Shown piece by piece: positions 6,840-11,722 of a DNA stretch of 11,722 nucleotides (positions are counted from its first letter, which is position 1; every line of letters begins with the position of its first letter). This stretch comes from JBOGDS01 sp050743075 (GTDB lineage: Bacteria > Actinomycetota > Actinomycetes > Jiangellales > Jiangellaceae). The DNA lies in assembly GCA_050743075.1 (NCBI GenBank), contig JBOGDS010000101.1, positions 1 through 11,722 of the forward strand. Reading direction: 5' to 3'. The notes under the pieces were generated by a model, which saw only the letters and a list, made by a program, of their open reading frames with translations, was not told the DNA's origin and did not search any database. A program made the position numbers and the translations under genes.

Positions 6840-9604
6840 CGTTCCTCCCCGACCCGCAGGACGGTTCCCAGGCGTAGGCGCTGACTCGACGCCACGGCAA
6901 TGACGACTGCGACGAGTACGACGACCACGAACGCTCCGCCCGCCACCGCCACGAGGTTTCCGTCGACGGTCAACGGGGGCGCGTCGTCACCGCCAGTGAT
7001 GGGCCGCAGGTCGACGGCACTCAGGACGAGCCATGGAACCGCGGCCCCGAGGGCCAGGCCACAGCCCAGGGCCACCAGGGCCACCGGAGCGGTCTCCCAG
7101 GACACCAGGCCCCGGGCCTGCCGCCCGGACAGTCCCAACGTGCGTAGCTGCGAAAGGAGACGCCCGCGGGTCGGCGCGTTCACCACCATGGTCAGTACCA
7201 CAGCCAGGGCCGACAACAGCCCGGCCACAGCCACCGCTACCACGAATGAGCGGATCATCCCCCGGCTCGCCGCGCCGGCACGCAACTCGGCCGTCACCTC
7301 CGCCGGCGTCGTCAACCGCACGGTGCTACCGAGCACGGCCCGCAGCGCATCTTCGTCGACCGCGGCGCCGTCGGTACGGATGAGCAGCTGCCTCGGCAAT
7401 GTCTGCTGGACGGTCCGGTCCGGAAGCGATTCCCGGTGCACGAGCATCCATTCGCTGCCCCCGGCCCGGATGCCAGGAACCGTCGACGCCGACCCGACGG
7501 CGACGAAGGGAAACGTGATGTCGATCGCCCCTTCCAGCCCAGCTGACCCGATCTGGTCGGAGAGCACGACGGCAGCGGTCCCGTCGTCGACCTCCGTGCT
7601 GGGACGTGACAGGCCGCCGGGCACCCGTTCCTGCACGTCGCTGAGAGCTGCGAGATCGGTCGTGAACAGGCGCGCGCTCATGGTTTCGTCGCCGAACTCG
7701 ATCGCACGCACCTGCCGGACCTCTGCGACGGCCGCGACCGCGACGACGCCGCGCACGTCGCGGACCGCCTCGACCTGGTCGGGTGTGAATGCCGGGCCTT
7801 CGGCAGCGAGGTCGGCCCCGACATCCTGCCAGCCGGTGGCGACCCCCCCTGCTTGCGTCGTCGTCCACAGCACCGTCGAGAACACGGCCACCGACAGGCC
7901 GACCACGAGGGCCAGCACAGGCGCCGCGCCCGCCACCGGGTCACGCACGGCCCGCACGGTGCCCAGGAACCCCACCAGACCGCGCCGGGTCTTGAGCGTG
8001 CGGCTCAGTGCCGCGACTGGCAGCGGGTACAGGCGAAGGATCACCACGCTCGCCGCCGTGGCGAGCAACAGGGGTGTCGCGGCCAGCAGTGGATCGACGC
8101 CCGCATCCGGCGATCCCGCGGCCAGACCGCGCCGGTTGAGCAGGACGACCGCCCCGACGGCGAGCCCGACCGTCGCGATGTCCAGGACCCAGCGGCGCCA
8201 GCCGCGGGCCACCGTACCGAGGTCGCGGCGTTCGGTGCGGGTGCCTGCCCGGCCGGCGACCAGAGGCAGCAGGAACGCAGGTGCCAGCCCGATCAGGACC
8301 GGCAGGACGATGCCGGTCCGACCACCCTCTCCGGGTACAAAGCGGTCGACGACCGTCGTGGCGAGCAACGCTGCCGGAAGTCCGAGCATCAGCCCCTCGG
8401 CCGCCAGCAGGCCGCGCAGCTGGACACCGGACCCGCCCCGCGCCGCCAGCAGGTTCATCGCGCGTTGCCTGCGGTCGACGACGAGCTTCCCGCCGAGGGC
8501 GAGCACAGCCAGCACCACGCCGAGCGGACCAGCCGCCACCATCGCGACGACGGAGGCGGAGCTGGCCTGACCGGCCAGCACGCGGGACAACGTGTCCGCC
8601 GACCCGGTCGACAAGGACAACGACAACGGCGGCTGCCCGAACGGTCCCTCCTCTCCCATCGGTGTGTTCCGCGCCGCTTGCGCGTTCAGGCCGTCGAGGA
8701 GCACCGGCCCGTCTCCGGCACGCAGCGTCGAGCCGTCGACTGGGAACCACACGCGTGTCGTCGCCGTCGAACCTTGAAACGCAGGTGGGTAGAGGTAGTG
8801 AGCGATCTCGGCGAAGGTCGCGGGTTCCGCGAACCCGGTTCCGGTGACCGTGATGCCTTGGTTCAGGTCGTCGACCTCCACCGGCTCCAGCACACCGGGG
8901 GTGTGGGACCAGTACTCGGCTGCAGCATCGACCGGCTCGAAGGTTCCGGTCAGCCGTACCCGGGCCACCTCCGTCAGCCGGCGCACCTCTCCCAGATCCC
9001 AGCTCATCCGCTCCGCGGTGTGGGTCGAGAGCGCGATGTCGAAGACGATCCGCACCGGCTCCTGCAACGTCGCGTTGACGTTGCGCGGATCCTCCTGCTC
9101 CTCCTCGGCCAGCTCTATCTCCGCGCCGGCTGGCAGTTCGCCGTCGACAATGCGGATCCGGTCGCTGTAGCGCGGGTCGGCGATGGCGGAGAGCTCGAGG
9201 AACCGCACGTCCGGTGGGCCCCGGTCGGTCGAGAGCAAGCCATCGGACGAGCGGACCGTGTACTCGGCCGGCGCGGTGACCTCGTGGACCATCGGCGAGA
9301 ACCCGGCACGGATCTCGTCGAGGATCTCGTCGAGCGGCGCCCAGACCTCCTCGACGGTCGGTGATTCGTCGACGAGCGCGAGCGGAGGTGCCTGGCTCAG
9401 CACACCCACGAGATCCCGGTTGAGCGGTGACTGCTGCCCGATGCTCTCGCGAAGTTCGGCAGTGAACATCGACTCGATCGACCTGGGCCAGGCGGCCAGT
9501 AACGCCGCCACGGCGAAGACGACGGCCACAACGGTCAAGCCCGCGCCCCGGTCGGCGAGCACCTGCCGGCGGAAGAGACCGGCGTCGGAGAGACCTGACC
9601 TCAC
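6836..9604 (-). CDS. ABC exporter FtsX-type permease 2
   Basis: 922-residue membrane protein. GTG 9604 is chosen since GGGGAGGAGG lies four bases upstream and it overlaps the repaired permease 1 stop (GTGA). A longer open frame to 9790 is a shadow with a Cys/Arg-rich leader. Layout: TM1 (about 20-39), a first extracellular domain (40-345), three helices (about 348-376, 400-420, 431-452), further helices at about 471-490 and 505-532, TM near 562-580, a second extracellular domain (581-783), then TMs at about 784-808, 837-862 and 884-906. This is the FtsX/MacB topology doubled to about ten helices, as in large actinobacterial exporters. QLRTLGLSGRQARGLV after the penultimate extracellular block is the usual coupling segment to the ATPase. 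It is a paralogue of permease 1, and together they likely form the transport channel. The substrate is unknown; lipids, peptides or antimicrobials are possible. Confidence 0.93.
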   Translation of the reverse strand: MRSGLSDAGLFRRQVLADRGAGLTVVAVVFAVAALLAAWPRSIESMFTAELRESIGQQSPLNRDLVGVLSQAPPLALVDESPTVEEVWAPLDEILDEIRAGFSPMVHEVTAPAEYTVRSSDGLLSTDRGPPDVRFLELSAIADPRYSDRIRIVDGELPAGAEIELAEEEQEDPRNVNATLQEPVRIVFDIALSTHTAERMSWDLGEVRRLTEVARVRLTGTFEPVDAAAEYWSHTPGVLEPVEVDDLNQGITVTGTGFAEPATFAEIAHYLYPPAFQGSTATTRVWFPVDGSTLRAGDGPVLLDGLNAQAARNTPMGEEGPFGQPPLSLSLSTGSADTLSRVLAGQASSASVVAMVAAGPLGVVLAVLALGGKLVVDRRQRAMNLLAARGGSGVQLRGLLAAEGLMLGLPAALLATTVVDRFVPGEGGRTGIVLPVLIGLAPAFLLPLVAGRAGTRTERRDLGTVARGWRRWVLDIATVGLAVGAVVLLNRRGLAAGSPDAGVDPLLAATPLLLATAASVVILRLYPLPVAALSRTLKTRRGLVGFLGTVRAVRDPVAGAAPVLALVVGLSVAVFSTVLWTTTQAGGVATGWQDVGADLAAEGPAFTPDQVEAVRDVRGVVAVAAVAEVRQVRAIEFGDETMSARLFTTDLAALSDVQERVPGGLSRPSTEVDDGTAAVVLSDQIGSAGLEGAIDITFPFVAVGSASTVPGIRAGGSEWMLVHRESLPDRTVQQTLPRQLLIRTDGAAVDEDALRAVLGSTVRLTTPAEVTAELRAGAASRGMIRSFVVAVAVAGLLSALAVVLTMVVNAPTRGRLLSQLRTLGLSGRQARGLVSWETAPVALVALGCGLALGAAVPWLVLSAVDLRPITGGDDAPPLTVDGNLVAVAGGAFVVVVLVAVVIAVASSQRLRLGTVLRVGEER

Positions 9605-11722
9605 TCCGCCTCCTCCCCCTTCGCGACGCGCCGGCGGCCTGACGCCGCACGACGCGGCTGTGCCAGGCCAGGACGAGCAGCATGGCCACCGCGACGGCGC
9701 CGACGGCCGCAGCCCACGGCACCGAGGCCATCTGCAGGCTGGTGCCGAGGCTGGCCGGCCTCGCCGGCGTCGATGCGCCGGCGATGACATCGATCACGAG
9801 CACACCGACCGCAAGGCCGGCAGCGACACCGGCGGCCAACGCGCCAGCAGCCACCGTGACCTGCTCCCGGCGGCGGATCTTGACCTGGTCGCTCGCGGCG
9901 AGCCCGAGCGAACGGAGGATCGTGACCTCACCCCGGCGGGCGGTCGTCAGGACTGCCGTGGCGGCGGCAGCGCCCGCTGCAACGAGGACGACGCCCGCGA
10001 TGGCCGCGACCCAGAACGCCACCGCGCCTTGCCGCGCCAACGAGTCGCCGACGAGGTCGGCCTCGATGCTTGCCCGTTCGAGGACCACGACGTCCGGCCC
10101 GCCCAGCTCGGCAGCCGCTGCGGCAACCTGAGGGCCAGCACCCGGTCGGGTCTGTATCCAGATCTCGTTGGCCCGCGGTAGCCGCTGCGCGGAGCCGAGC
10201 AGCCGGGCGTTCAGGCTCGGAAGGTCGGCCAGCAGGCCGGCCTGCTGATCGACGCCGGGCAGCAGCGGGACGCTGTCGACCACGTCGACCGGCACGTCGG
10301 TGCCCGCGACCCGCATCGTGGCCTGGTCTCCGACGCTCAACCCGAATCTCTCCAGCGCAGCGGTGGTCGCAACGACCGCAAGCGCCTCGGGGGCGCTCAC
10401 CCGCAGAACGAGCCGCGCCGTCCCTTGATCCGAGAACCCGTAGGCGTACGTCGAGATCGTCAGTCCCGCGCCTGACGCGCTCGAACGCACCTCGAACGGC
10501 GGCTCGATCCCGATCCCGGCCGGCGTCCAGGTGTCAGCCGCATCGAGAGCCACAGGCCGGACTGAACCGTCGACCTCGGCCTCGACCGAGACCAGCTCGA
10601 TGTCATAGGCAAGTTCGTGGACGTCGGTCGTCCAAGCCGTGACCTCCAGACCCGCCAGCGACAACGGCTGGGCGGCGTCGGGCAGATCCACCTGGACCGC
10701 AACCCGCGTCGGTCCCTCGTCGGGAAACCGTATCGACGACGCCAGCGGGACCGGGATCCGCAGCCCACTCGCGTCGGCGACCCAGAGCACGGACTCGACC
10801 GGACTCAGGCTCAACTGGCTGACGGGGGGAAGGTCGTCGGTCTCGCCGGGCAGGAACTCCAACGCCCGGGTGACCCGCACGGCGGCCTCCAGCGTGACGG
10901 TGAGTACCTCCGCGCCCTCGGGAAGCTGTACAAGACCGGCGGGCGCGCCGTCGTCGCCGGATCCTGCGAGCGCGTTGCCGGCGTCGGTCGGGAGGCCGAC
11001 CAGCGCCGCAGCGACCCGCCCCGGCACCGCCAGCAGGGCGACGTCGCCGTCGACCTGTGCGGTGGAGTGGAGGACCGGCGCGGCTTGCTCGACCCCGTCG
11101 AGCCGTTCGAACGGCGCGGCAGTGGCCACCGGCCGGACCATCGAGATGGGGCCGATCTCCGCGAGCTGCACGCGCACGTCTGATCCGGCCCGCTGGTCGG
11201 CGACCTCTCGCTGCAGCGCCCGCCAGGTGCCGGTGTAGCCGGCTGCCAATGTTCCCGCACCGGTCGCCAGCACGATCAGCACCAGCGGGGCGGCGAACAC
11301 GGCAGTCCGCCGGGCGACCTGCCGCGCCGGCAGGATCGTGGCGAGACCGCGCCGTCGGGCCAGCAGCCGCTCGAGGAGCGAGGCGGCGGCGCCGAGCACC
11401 GGCACCGCGAGCACGGCGGCCGCGAACAGTCCTGCCACCGGTGCGATCACGGCGAGCGGGTCTACCTCGGCACCCGAGGCTCTGCCGATGACCGGCGACC
11501 CGTACCGGCGAAGCTGCCAGATGGACAGGCCCGCCAGACCGACCGCGAGCAGGAGCGTCCCGATGCGCACGGCGGTACCCCTGCGGCTCGACGTCGCCAC
11601 GGTCGCCACCGTCGTCTGGGTGCCTCGTGCGCCAGCGATGGCGCCCACCGCGGTGAGCACCACGACAGTGATCGCGGCCACGGCTGCCGACCCGGCCACC
11701 AGCGCCGTGGCCGGCACGGCCG
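9601..11722 (-). CDS. ABC exporter FtsX-type permease 1, 5' end outside window, apparent frameshift near 3' end
   Basis: About 706 residues are visible and the frame is open at the window edge, so the N-terminal helix and first extracellular domain lie beyond it. TMs lie at about visible residues 6-30, 52-70, 88-110 and 140-161, then a 400-residue extracellular domain (162-565), then TMs at 566-588, 623-647 and 667-686. The ARRGEVTILRSLGLAASDQVKIRRREQ segment is the FtsX-type coupling region. The visible part matches permease 2 in layout from about its residue 425, but its extracellular domain is roughly twice as large. As written the frame misses its stop and runs on to 7941 inside permease 2, which is a shadow. 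Adding one G to the five-G run (plus strand C 9615-9619) changes the end to SRRGEEAE and TGA at 9603-9601. This stop overlaps the permease 2 start by four bases, matching the rest of the operon. Confidence 0.85.

Noticed and set aside
6900..8570. Long plus-strand open frame (556 codons) opposite permease 2
   Set aside because: Its Thr/Ser/Pro/Arg-rich composition is the usual antisense shadow of a GC-rich membrane protein gene.
7853..9364. Plus-strand open frame of 503 codons opposite permease 2
   Set aside because: Same reason: no domain, Arg/His/Gln-rich and antisense to a well-supported gene.
7941..11717. A single 1258-codon open frame on the minus strand
   Set aside because: Only the part right of about 9619 is a permease. 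The rest is the Arg/Gly-rich shadow of permease 2, caused by a one-base deletion in a G run.

Overview
The window is a stretch of chromosome from a very GC-rich Gram-positive actinomycete. The evidence is strong G/C bias at third codon positions, frequent GTG starts, a single bacterial Ku with a Lys/Ala-rich tail, a class II tRNA-Leu without an encoded CCA, and several actinobacterial protein types. Family-level placement (for example Geodermatophilaceae or a neighbouring order) is only a guess.

Region 1 (1-2514) looks like the end of an integrated element. It holds a possible C-terminal gene fragment at the window edge (1-77), about 570 bases with no convincing gene, a small broken upstream gene (646-774), and a large serine recombinase (818-2514) that carries one frameshift. 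The recombinase reads into the 3' half of a tRNA-Leu(GAG) gene on the opposite strand (2458-2541). Its last 18 codons and stop are therefore the complement of the tRNA, which points to the tRNA gene as the attachment site.

Region 2 (2542-5264) is ordinary host chromosome. It contains a four-helix DUF6328-like membrane protein (2691-3173), a Nudix hydrolase fused to a NYN/PIN-like domain (3186-4052), the NHEJ protein Ku on the minus strand (4083-4964), and a 52-residue double-CxxC zinc-ribbon protein read divergently from Ku (5106-5264).

Region 3 (5246-11722, minus strand) is a four-gene ABC exporter operon of the MacB/LolCDE/FtsX type, transcribed from right to left. The order is permease 1 (5' end outside the window), permease 2, ATPase 1, ATPase 2. 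All junctions overlap (4, 4 and 8 bp), so translation is probably coupled. Two paralogous large permeases and two different ATPases suggest a heteromeric exporter or extracellular-domain mechanotransmitter. ATPase 1 carries a C-terminal AbrB/SpoVT-like extension, and permease 1 has an unusually large second extracellular domain. Permease 1 has an apparent one-base deletion in a G run just before its stop.

The window has at least two clear single-base reading-frame breaks (recombinase, permease 1) and a doubtful pair in the small upstream gene. The one in permease 1 sits in a homopolymer and looks like a sequence error. Those in the element could be either error or decay. I see no CRISPR array, rRNA, IS terminal repeats or replication origin.
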